Shown here one piece after another: positions 41,401 through 53,400 of a DNA stretch of 64,000 bases. The notes beneath the pieces were generated by a model that saw only the letters and a list, made by a program, of their open reading frames with translations, did no database searches and was not told the origin of the DNA. This stretch comes from Parus major (taxonomy: Eukaryota; Chordata; Aves; Passeriformes; Paridae), in assembly GCF_001522545.3 (NCBI RefSeq), contig NC_031797.1, positions 3,820,955 to 3,884,954 of the forward strand, written 5' to 3'. Both the position numbers and the translations under genes were made by a program. The stretch's first letter is position 1, and each line of letters starts with the position of its first letter.

Positions 41401-44400
41401 ATCAGTCCCTTTCAGAGGGACACTTCTGCTTGGTCATGGGGAGGATTCTCTTAACAGAGGATCTAGAAATTATTTGATTATAAGCTCTAAATCTCTATTT
41501 TATTCTCATGGTGAAGGAGCGATGCTATAATTGGTACAAATTTTGTATATTCAAGAAAAGATGTCCCCAGGTTTGGTTTTTTTTGTGCTCCTCAGGGCTT
41601 TTCCTGCTTGTGAGTGCCACTGGTCAGGTGTGAAGATCCTGCAGCTCCTTGCCAAGCACATTATTTGTGTGTCAGGTGTAAAAGCTGTCTGCAAGCTGAA
41701 TCAGTTCCTAGCACTTTGAGTCACATTAAAGGTGCCATTTCAGGCCTCGCAGTAAACACCTTCATTGCTTTATTAAACACATCATGGCTGTTTATTTAAA
41801 TGCTGCAGCTGCCTTCTTCTGGACTGGAAAATATTCTGGAAAAAAAAAAAACTCCTTATATTTTTTTTTTCTTTTTTACTCCTTTCCATAAAGAGCGAGA
41901 CAGGAGTGCACAGGGGCACATCATATTAAAAACAGACAGCTGGCACAACTCCTTCCTTCCTTCGACTTTTTTAATCCCACAACCCTTAATTTCCCAGCAG
42001 CTTTTTGGAGTGCTTTTTTCAATTCTATCAGTGACTTTGAGAGCAGGAAACTCCTTTTTCTGACAAGCACTTTTTGATGGATGCTCTGCCCCAGCCCCCG
42101 GCAGGTGAGCGCTGATTTAAACGTGGTGCTCGTAAAGTTAATCCCTCTCAGCCCTCCCAGAGCTCCCATCCACGGGCAGACACAGATAAGCTAAAAATTA
42201 CAGGCTGTTGTTAAAGCTACACAGCTAAATCTGTCTAGGTGTGGGTTTCATTGTGCTCTTGCATCTCTCGCAGGACTCGGTGTTCCTGGCGGCCTTTTTG
42301 CCTCATTTTGCAAGGTTTCTATTTTTGGGAGGGTTGGGGTGGAGCTTGCAGAGTCCCACACCAGCAAAACAAGGAGGTAGCAGCTCTCAGCCTCTGTGCA
42401 GAGAAAAATCCAAGTTGTTCTTCCCAGGAACAGGCAGGAAACGGAGAAATTCTGGGAGAGTTGTTTTGTTTTTTGGGTTTGTTCTTTATTTTTTGGTGAA
42501 GGAGAACCTGGATTGGCTTTTGTCTCCTGGGTGTGTTTACAGGGATACCTCGATGTAAAACACAGCTCAAATTCTTGTTGTATTTTGGCTCAGGATTTTG
42601 GAAAGCTGACAGGACTGAAAGGAAAAACAAACTGTTTGTCGTGTAAACTGATAACTGGGCTTTCTATTTTTCGCTTATCAGGAGAGTTTGCCACGTTGGT
42701 TGTGCAGCCTTTTGCTCTGAAATTCCCAGATTTTTAATATTTTTTAACACTAGGTTCTAGCCTCCCTAAAGCAAAAGCAGAGGAATCAGCAGCATCTTCA
42801 GTTCATTCAAGACTTCCCACTCCTTTGCTAGTTTTTGAGGCATTTTCCTGCTGTGTGGATAATAGAAATCCCTGAGCACAGCCACGTCCTGAATGGAGAA
42901 CAGTAATCCCTAAACAGATGCACAAGATGCACTGAATAAAAGCATTTTCCACTTCCAAGGGGAGCAGTCCCCGAGCTGAGGGGCTCCAGCAGGGAATTTG
43001 GGCTGCAGCTGCTGGCTTTGCCTGGCTGTGGGCAGAGCATTTGGCACCTGGGCCTCCTTATCCCCCTTCAAAACCACATTGAGGGCTTTATTTTCATTTG
43101 AAACTTGCGCTGCTCTGCAAGCTGAGGTTGCCCAGAGAGGCTTCCCCATCCCTGGGGGTGTCCAAGGCCAGGTTGGAGCAATCTGGGATAGTGGAAGGTG
43201 TCCCTGCCCTTGGAATTTGATGGAAGCAAACCATTCTGGATCACCCAGGAGAGGTTCACCCCTCTGGGAAAGCCTCACTGGGGCTCTTTGCTTTGTGCCA
43301 GCTCGGGGTTTTCAGGTGTGTACCAACAGCAAGAAGTTAAATTTTCAGTCAGGCTGTGGAAAGACAGATCCAAGTGGGATAACTCTTCCCCAAGTGGTTT
43401 CCATTCTAATCCAGCTCTGCCCATTCCAGCAGGGTTTTGTGGGGAAGCTCCATGGGGTAAGGTTGGATAAAACCTTATTTATTGGTTGGATTATTAAGGT
43501 TGGATAAAACCTTATAAATCAGCTGCTGGTGTGAGCGTGCTGAGCTCCCTGCAGTGCTCTGCTGGCTTCAGGCTGGAACCCCCAGCTCTGTTCTTGCCCT
43601 GGAGAAGTTCTCCATAAAACCCAGGTGATCCCAGGGCATTCTCCTCACAGCTCCCTGAGAAATCAGCTCTCTGTGGCCAGTTTTGTTGGCTCGTTATTGA
43701 GAAATTATCTCCTGGCAATCGTTAACCAAGTTATCGCCCCAAGAGTTCCTCTTTGGCCATAAACTGCCCCATTTTGGCTACGGGACAGGTGTGATAAGTG
43801 AACTGCCTGTTCCCATTAAGGCTTTATGTCCAGGTGTTTCCATCAAGTGGTGCTGTGCTGGTCCAGGCTCCCCAAACTGAATAATCTCTTTTAGATATGA
43901 CTTATTTCCCACTCAACTGGATGTGCTTTAGAAACTCATTATGAATTATTGCAGTGACGAGGCGAAAGGAAAGGCACAGTTTGATTAAATAATCTTAATA
44001 ATGAGGAAATGAAATATTAAAGTCTCTCCTTGTTCTCTCACACTACTAACAGCTGCTAAGTCTGCTCAGATTTTTGCCTTCATCTTAGCTCTTGTTTGGT
44101 GGAGGAAGTGAGGAAATAACGATGGTTTTCCAAATTCCTTCTGTTCCAGGTGGCAAATCTGAGTGCCAAGGACAGCACTTTCACACTGAAAGATTGTGTA
44201 TACAAAGAAGTGCAGAAGGACTGGCCTGGCTACTCAGAAGGAGATCAGCAGTTGTTGAAGAGGATCCTCGTTAGGTAATTATCCATTTTCTTCTCTCTGA
44301 TAGCATCCAGGGAATCCTGGGCCAGGGAAGGTTCTGGAAATCAGGGTGACCAGGGTCTGTGAGTTGAGTGTGTGACTTATTTTGACACAATTTCCAGCTG

Positions 44401-47400
44401 TCCATCACCCTGTAGGAGCAGAGTAAACTTGAAATCCACGTGGATCCACTCTTCACATCATCCTGTCTCTGAATCATTAAAGGCAAAGCTTGGGGGAAAC
44501 CTGGCTGGGAGCAGAGCTGGTTAATTCTGCTGGTCTGAAATCCTGGGAGATGAGTGCATTAAATGCTCAGCTCTCCTTTGAAACTCTCCTTCCTTTTTTC
44601 CCACATCTCCCTGTGCAGGCTGAAGCGTTTCATCCCTAAATCTGAGATCTGACTGAGATGGTGGATGGATGGAAAAGCAAGAGGTTGTTCTGTAGGGATA
44701 AATCCCTTAAAACTCCTGCTTGGAGTGTGAGCTCTGCTCCCACATTCCCTCCTGGAGCAGCCCTTAACAGCCTCAGTTCATTATTTCATATATTCATATA
44801 TTTCATATTCATATTGCTGAAAATTCTGCCCCCTCTAGAGATATTTTCCTTAGGTGAAGCCTCCAAGTTTGGAAGCTTGTGGCTGGCAGGGAAAGAGAGA
44901 TCAGATCTCCCAGTTTTACACAGAATTCTGCTCTGAGTGTTGACATCCTTCAGTGCCTTGGTACAGATTTTGTCATGCAGGCAGAGCTTTTACTCATTCC
45001 TTTATTTTATTGCACTTTTGGTTAAGCTGAAGCACAGCATGGCTCTGTTTGAGCACTTCCCATGATTTAAAAGCACAGTTGACTTGGAGATGAGACTTTT
45101 TTAAACCAACAGAGAACTTGCACTCTAAATGTTTTGGTGTGCTCAAGGAAAATCAAAACTCATTTAGATGGCCTTGATGTGAAATTATAATTAAAAAGAA
45201 AAATACAACTGCCATGCAATCTTTATAGCTTTCAAGAAAAAAAAAAAAAAGCCAAAGTGAATTTTTCTCTGTAGAAAAGCCATGTTTACTGCTTTTTCTA
45301 GAATTGTGGCACTCACTTGGGCAAGGGTCTAAAAATAGACCTTGGAAAGGATGTATTCAACTGTACAAACAAAGCCCTGCTCAGGCAGTGCAGGTAATGA
45401 GGCTCCAAAATGGAAAAAAAAAAAATAAAAAACAACCCATGATGGGTTGAAGACAGGAGAAAAACAGGCCCAGAGAAAGGGCAGCAAACGTTGGGGTCAA
45501 CAAATTATTCCAAATTCTGGATTTCAGGGCCTCTCAGTGCCTCAGCAGCTGCAGTAATTAACACATCTGTTAAATTAAAGCTGGGTCTAGCTAGGCTTGG
45601 GTTAAACCAGCTCGGTTTTTGCTAATTTTTTGCTGTTTTCCATCCCTGTGGAAGGTGTCCCCAGCCTGTACCTGGATGAGCTTTAAGGTCCTTCCAACCC
45701 AAACCATTCCAGCATCCTCTGGAATCTTTCCTCTGCTGAACTCGGTGCTCTCCTGACTCCTTCAATCCATAATTAACAATTTAAAACATGTGATTTCACT
45801 GGGGTGTTTGGGCACTCTCAGAGTCCCCATTTTCACAGTCCTTGAGTTGATCTGTGGCTGCTGAGGTTGATTTAAATAAAATTAAACAAAGCCAGGACAG
45901 TGGTGACACTGCAGATGTCAAAATATTGCTGCAACACAACCCAAGGTTCAAGTTCAGGTTAAAAGCCAAATCTTGTCAAGTTCTGGGCGTTATCTTTGAG
46001 ATAAATCTTCCCAGTGTTTAAAGGATATGAGTGAGCTTTAATGCTGATTTGAGTTTCTTGTGGGAGAATTTAAAAATGGGTTATTCAGGCTCCACAGCTC
46101 CTGACAAACTGACTGCAGAGCTGCTTTATTAAAACCTTTAACCCTGAATTCTATTTTTTATTTTTTATTTTTTTTTCAGTTTGTCAGGCACAATTTGATG
46201 CAAGAGTAGTTGGGTTTGTTTTTTTTTTTCTGGGTGATTAATTGAGTCTGGTGTCAGAATTGTTGGACAAAGCCAGTGGGCTGGGAAAATACCCTGAGAT
46301 CTGCAGAGGAGCAGAGATCCAGCCTGGAGGAGAACTCAGGCACTCAAATGATTCTAATTGTCCTTTTTGTTGCTACAAAAGGGTTTTTTTTTTATTTGTC
46401 CAGTACCACAAATACTGCCCAGAGTAGCTCTGTTTTGCATGATGCAACTTAAAAGTATTATTGGGAAGCCCAAAATGTAAATCCTGCTGGACCAATAACA
46501 CCTCAGCAGTTTTTGTTTTTAGTGCTGCTTTTCCTGGACCCAGAGGAGTTCACTGCTGAAAGGGCTCCTGTTGACATAAAATGTTGTTTTAATGATGTTA
46601 ATCAGAGGGAGAACTTACTCCTCAACATCTGAGCTTGAGTTTCAGCCCCTCTTCAGTGAGCTTTGCTTTCTGGGTTGTCTCAGAAAGCAAAATCTGAGCA
46701 GAAATTTGTTTAATTAAAGCCTTCCTGAGCTTTATTTCAGTCAGCAGGAATAATATGTGATATCCTTTACACCTTAAAGTTCAATGCCATTTTCACTGAT
46801 CTCCACCTGATTCTGAGGCTGGAATTAATTTAATTTTTATGTCACCAAGAGAGAAAAGGTAAAATTGTTGAAAAAGGAGTTCCACCCTCAACAGGGAATC
46901 CTTCCATGTGTCCAGGAGCTCAGCCTTGGACAAGGTTGATCCAAGATACTCCTTCCACTACCAAAGAGCCACAAAAACCATGGCAAAGCAGGAAAGAGCC
47001 GAGGAATTCCAATTGCTCACCGGTATTTTCCTGTAGCATTTTCTCCTCCCCAGATTTTATCAGAGCCCAGAACAAACTCCTTTATGTCACCTTCCAGCAG
47101 GGTGTGAGCCCAAGCAGAGCTGCAGGTGTGTGGTGCCACCTGTCCCCTGGGCACGGGGCGTGACCAGCCCCCGGTTGTGTTTTGCAGGAAGCTGTGCCAG
47201 CCCCAGAACAGCAGCGGCGCTTTCCAGGGAGAAGCTCCTTCCCTGAGCCCTCCGAAGGACACCCTCAACTCCAGCTCTCCCCCTCAGGTGGGTGATCCCC
47301 CCCTCTCCCAGCCCCTGCATCCGTGTGTTCCCGATGGATTTGGCTGCTGTCTGCACCCTGTAATCACCTGCTGCCGGGTCAGGAGGGCTTGGGGGGTTTT

Positions 47401-50400
47401 ATTTCTGTTTTATTAAGTTGGAGTCTCATTCTGGCTTTGCTCAGCATCTGTTTCTCCTCTGGACGTGGCTCAGCGAGGGCCCTGTGGGGAGGATCTCTGA
47501 CAGTGAGGCTCAGGTTTAGTTTTAAGGGCTGAATTCTTTTTGCAGTGCCTCCATCCCTCCCGGAGTTCCTGGGAGAACACGCTGGTGTTTTCCTCATCAC
47601 TAATAATTGAGTGGAACGAAGCTGTAATAAGCAGCTCCCAAACACGGTTGAGTTATTAAAACCCTTGACCTTTTGCAGCCTAATTGCTGTGACAGATCAG
47701 GGGCAGGTTGGGCTGCTCCAGGCTCGGAGATGCCAGAGCAGGGAGCTGTGAAAAGAACATTTTGCCTGCTTTTTCCAGCACCATAAACCACCCAGGAGCC
47801 GCGTTTGACGCGTGTCAAGCGGAGCCTTGTCCCCTCTTCTCCCAGCATCTCCAGCACAGGCGTTGTGAAATGTGCTGCCTTCCCTTCTCCCAGTGTGGGT
47901 CAGCCCAGACAAGTTGAGTATTTATTCTTCTCCTGCCAATGGAATGTGTAATGCCTGCTTGTCTGGACAGACGCACCGAGGATTAGTGGCAGAGAATATT
48001 AACAGGTAAAGAAATTATGTGCTCTCTGGCACTCAGAGGGGAGGCAATTCTCTGGTTGAGGACTGTGTAACTTGTTTGCCAGGTAGCTGATTCCAAATCC
48101 TCTCCTGCTCTGTGCTGTGGGCATGTTCCTGGTGAAGGAAGAGTGATCACCTCTTTAATTTAGCTCAGAAAGATTCTGCTCTTGTCTCTTTTTTTTTAAA
48201 AAAAAAAAGACTTTTGAAAGTCTTTTCTGAATCTGAAAAGATTTTTGAAAAATCCTCTCGTTTCTCTGGCTGTCTGTATTTTAAAGACTCAAAGGTCTTG
48301 AGGTTTTGATCTGTCAGAATTCAGTTGAAACTTTGTGTGGTTGGTTGGGTTGGGTTTAGGAGAGGCTGGTGAAACAGGGACAATCCAATGTGGAATATAA
48401 ATGTTTCCAGCGTGGTTCTGTCGTGTCAGACAGCAAACCACAACCTTGTGAGCTGTTCACTGTTTTTTTAATACTCTCTGGCTGTAATTTCTATTTAGAG
48501 AAATGGTTTTTAATGGGTGCAGTGCCAGCAGAGGATTGGGATTTGGTAGGCTGGAATGCAGAGTATTTTGGGAAAGTTCAGCTGTGGAATGGAGGTGAAG
48601 AAGATTGGTCTGATAATTCTAGAAAATGGAGATATATATATATATAACCCTCCTAAGCAGGGAGACGAGTGTGGAGAAGCTGATGCTTGTTGTTTTTAGG
48701 GAAAAGGTTGTAAAATCTGTCAGATTTTTTAGCTGTGTCACCTGTTCAGAGCCCTGCAGACAGAGGTGGCCCCTCCTTGGGGAGATGGACACGGGGAGGT
48801 GATGTTGCCAAGCCGGTCCGACGTGCTGTCCTTGCCCCTTGAGCTCAGCAGCAGAACCAGCAGCTCTTCCTTAATTACCTTGACAGGTGGAAAGAATTCC
48901 TGGCACTGAGCAGTGTCCTCAAGACCCCTGAGTTAGCAAAGAGAGAGAAAATCCAGGGGAAAACGAGGGAATCAGGGGCTGCTCCAGCCGCGTTTCAGCG
49001 GTGGAACATTTCCATTCGCAAACACGTCGCGATCCTGCCTGAGACAGAAAGAAAATAATGGATTATCCAAAAGAAATATCCAAAGCTATCGCTTGTTTTC
49101 CTCTGGGCACGAAATAATCTTTGGCTCAGAGCTGTTGCAGCCCCAGAGCTGCCAGGTGGGCACACACTGAGGTGGTTTTTGGCTGGCAGGGGCTGATGTG
49201 GATTCTGATGGATGGATTCTTCGTGGAGCAGCTTTTCCAGGCTGGAGGCAGCTGGGAACCACTTCCTTGCTCAGAAAAGGGTTGCTCAGGTCACGTTGGC
49301 CCCTGTGACGTGGCTTTTTAAATGTCCCCTTTTTTGCCTGAAATTCTGAAGAACTGAGCAGTTGGCACTTCCTTCCCTCCCCCTTTCCGGGCAGTGCCTC
49401 GTTCTTGAGAAGAGGAAGGAACGGGGAAGGGGTGAAGCTCTTGGCTCCACAGAGCTGGGAATAAAATGCAGAACTGGTGAATCCTTCCCTGCTCCCGAGG
49501 GCTGAGCACGTTTTTCTGTCACAGGGACTGGGAGGTGCTGAGGACAGATCGTTTTTATCACGGAATGGTTTGGGTTGGGAAGGACCTTAAAGCTCATCCT
49601 GTTCCCCCCCCTGCCATGGCAGGGACACCTTCCCATCCCCAGGGTGCTCCAAATCCATCCCAGCCTGGCCTTGGACACTTCCAGGGATATTTCCACTCTC
49701 TAATTGCCTGGGGGAGGCTGCTGGGGTGGAAATGAGCTGCAGTGAGAGGAGGCTGGGGGCAGCACGGGCTGTGTGTGGATGATGGGGGGAGGTCAGGAAT
49801 CGCTGATGGGATTCTTTAAGCTGTCCCACCAAACTGGGAAGCAGTTTGGGATGGATAAACTGCTTTTCCCATGGATATTGCCTTCTCCCCTGTATTGCAC
49901 CACCACCTAGTGGCAACATCCAGCTCCATTTCTACACCTTCAACGCCATTTATTTCTCTTATTTTTTTTTATTCTTTCCCCCCTCCTCCCTAACAGAAAC
50001 GATCCCAACCTCTGGAGTTCATCGACCCTCTAGCCAACAAAAAGCCCAGGATCTCACATTTGGCTCACAGAACCCAACCCACTCTCAACGGGAAGCTGAA
50101 TTCCTCCAACGGGAAGGACACCCCGGCCCCCGCTGCCCTGCCCCCGGCTCTGCCGGAGCCGGTGAGCTCCAGCTCCTCCCTGCCGGCCCTGGAGCTGCCC
50201 AGACCCCACGATCCCCTCTCGGATGTCAGCAACGACCTGACTCACAACGGCAGAGACTGTGAGAGCACGGAGCCTCCCGACAGACTGAGTCACCCCCTGC
50301 CCACAGACTGTGCCCAGAGCAGCAAACACAACTGCGGCTCCTACGTCAAATCCAAGAAAAAATCCAAAAAGCACAAAGACAAGGAGAAGGAGAGGAAGGA

Positions 50401-53400
50401 GAAGAAGAGCGAGGAGAAGTGCAAAGAGGAGAAGCAGAACTGTGAAGTAATAAAAAATGCTGATTTAGTTAGTGTTGCCCAGGAGCAGGTGGCAGGTGAG
50501 TGGGGGCCCGGAGGCGCTCTGGGTGCGGTGCCAGGGTTCCCTGGAGGAATGGGCACGTCCTGGGCCATCCCAGCTGCTCTGGGGACCCAAATGCCAGCTC
50601 TGCCCTCCCTCCAAATCACCAGAGGTGCTTCCTCTCCACAGAGGGTATCAGGTTTTTCCTGTTTAACCTTTCGTGCTGTTTGGAGCCGCCTCAGAGCGTG
50701 TCATGTTTCTCCTGGTTAAATTAAAAGCTGGGATAATCTGTGGGGATGAAAGGCTGGGAGCAGTGGGAAGAGCAGTGTTGGCTGTTGTGATGACTGTTGT
50801 TTGGGTTTTTAATGAAAAGTTACTCACAAAAGCTTTTAATATTGGCTACAAAAGAAATGATTGATAAACCTGGTGATAAATGCTGTTAAAGCAGTGGAGA
50901 ACCAGCTCTTCCAGGCTGGAAAAGCTTCCCTCCATCCCACTGGGGCTGGGGATTTATTTATTCAAGGACTGACACAGCACTGAATCCCCACTGAGGTGGG
51001 ATGAAAACATTTTCCACTCTTTCAAAGTCAGAAAAGAAGTCAGAGAACATTTCTTGGCTGATCCCATCCATTCCTTTTCCTGCTGCTTTCCATGTTCCCT
51101 GCTGTTTGTGACACTCCCCAGAGCACTGGGACTTTCCCTGCAGCCTCTGGGAATATCTGTTAAATTCCCTTTTTTTTTGGATTTTCCTTCACCCTCTTAC
51201 TGTTTCCTACATTCCCCATTCTGCCTGGTGCATGAAAATCCTGCAGTTTTGGCTCCAAAAGGACAATATTTTGAAATGGAGCCTCATTTGCTGAATTCCT
51301 GGAAAAGGGGCAGCTCCTCAGGGTGTTGGGATTGAACCAGTCCCAGCCCTCCCCTTCCCCACAGGCTCTGCAGCAGTGACAAAATGCATTTTGATGCATT
51401 AAAATGATTAATGAGCATTTTAGCAATGATTCCTAAGGACATTCCTTGGGGCTGACAGGTGTGTGGCACTGCAGAACTGAGAATTCTTCTACTTTTGTGT
51501 CTAATCCCAGTTTTTTTTCTGTGAATGTTGTGTTTCTTCCACGTTGTTTCTCTTCCCCATGAGCCTCTGGAGTGATTCTGGAGAGGCACTCACACATTCT
51601 CTCTTTTTGTCTTAGAAACACCCCAAATTCTTGGGAGATTGCTGAGCCTCCTCCACCACCTTTTCTGCTTCTCTTTTTACTGTTTAATTCCCAGATTTTT
51701 CATTATTGGGAGCTGGGTTTTGTTCCTGCTGCTGTTTGGAGGCAGGACTGGGAGCAGTCACAAACAGGATGTGGTCAGTCCTGCTTGGAGCCTGGACAGC
51801 CAGAACTGGGATGTTTTCCTAGCCTTACTCTGGGTAGCACCAGCCTGATCCTTCTCCTTCCCCAAATCCCCCCTGGAGCCGTAGGGAAGCAGAGAACCAC
51901 AAAAAGTTTGGGTTGGAAGGGCCTTAAAGCTCATCTGGTTCCACCACCTGCCAGAAGTGGGAGTTTCTCCTGGGAATTTTTATTCCAGAGGCTCTGGAGG
52001 GGCCTTTGGGGTCTTTTCAGTCAGTAGGTGGCACTCACAGGCAAAATAAACTTGTGTGTCCCTTCCACCATCCTTAAACCCTGCTCTGCATCTTCCACAC
52101 CGTGGTCAGGGAGGGGGGAAAAACAGGAGGAGCTGCAGCAGGAATTTGGGATTGGGATGTTTTCAAAAACTCTGTGTTTGTGCCATTCTCCTATCCTGCT
52201 CAGGAAAGCTTTTCTGTGGAAATTCAGAGGAAAATCCATCTTTTTTTTTAAGGATACAGTCAGGGTACTGCTGACTCAGGTTGTGGTGTGGGGATTTGGA
52301 ATGGAATTCACAGTTTGTGGAAAATATCCCTTTCCAAACTTGGATTCTTTCTTCCTGCAGCGTTTGGTGGATGTGGAGGATGAGTCTGCTTTTAGGTTTA
52401 TTCTGTTCTTCCTTCAGTTTCTGCACACTCTCAGCTCATTCATTAATGCTCAGATTTGTGCTTGGAGCTGCATTCCCCAAAACCCTCTCACTGGTGCCCT
52501 GCAGGACTCTGATATTAAATATCAGAGATATTAAATCAGGAATCTCACCCTGGAGAATCCCCAGAGGAATCTCTCAAGTGTAGAAGCAGCACAGGAGCTT
52601 CACCTTGCCCAGCTCAGCTCTCAGGGCTGTGTTTTCCTCATTCCCAGTGCTGCTCTCGGTGTTATCCCACTCCAAGCACTGTTTATCCACAGTTAAATTC
52701 AGATTTTTTCTCTCTGCTCGGTGCACTGATGTTGGTGTTGTTTTGCCTTGAACTTTCAGCCACCTTGTTGTGGCTCCTCTGCCTCTGTCAGTTCCAAGCA
52801 AAACAGAAATCCTTTAGAATTCCATAAACCATCCATTGCAGGCAAGTTTTATGAGTTTGAAGCTGAATTGCAAAGAGCTTTGAAGTTGAAGAACGTCTAT
52901 AAACAAACCTTTATTTTTTCAGGTTTAAATGGAACATGCAATAATTCTAGTGTACCAACATCAACTTCAGAAATGCCAGATTATTTATTGTAAGTATGTT
53001 TATCAGTTGCTTCAACCCTTTGGGATCACATTTCAAGCTAAAAAATCACAACATGCTGGGGATTTTTGTTGGACTTTTTGTGTTATTTGATAGAACTTTG
53101 TTAGGTGGGTGTAAGAAAAAGGATAAACCCAGCTCTGCAGATTTAATAGCTGAGACTAAACTTGCTATCAAAGCTGGTTTTTACCTCCTTAAGGAGTTCA
53201 AGGTTACCTCCTGTAAGTTTAAGAACTTCAAGAAACATTTCATACCTTAGAGGGGTTTGAAAGGATTAAACATCTCCACGTTCCAGCTGGAAACTGTGAG
53301 AGGGAATAATCTGCTTTTGTGTTGGGGAAGGCAGGGCAAGGAAGGATTTGGGGTGCTTTGCTAATTCTTGCCCTCTTCAGAGCCAAGCTCATCTCCATAA

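Noticed and set aside
48188..48230. T9/A11 tract with small inverted repeats as a possible RNA hairpin gene
   Set aside because: Arms are short and of low complexity. Homopolymer tracts like this are common in these introns.
52748..52922. Extended upstream reading frame of ELL exon 9
   Set aside because: The conserved protein resumes exactly after the acceptor at 52922. The upstream part has no match to ELL and is ordinary intron.
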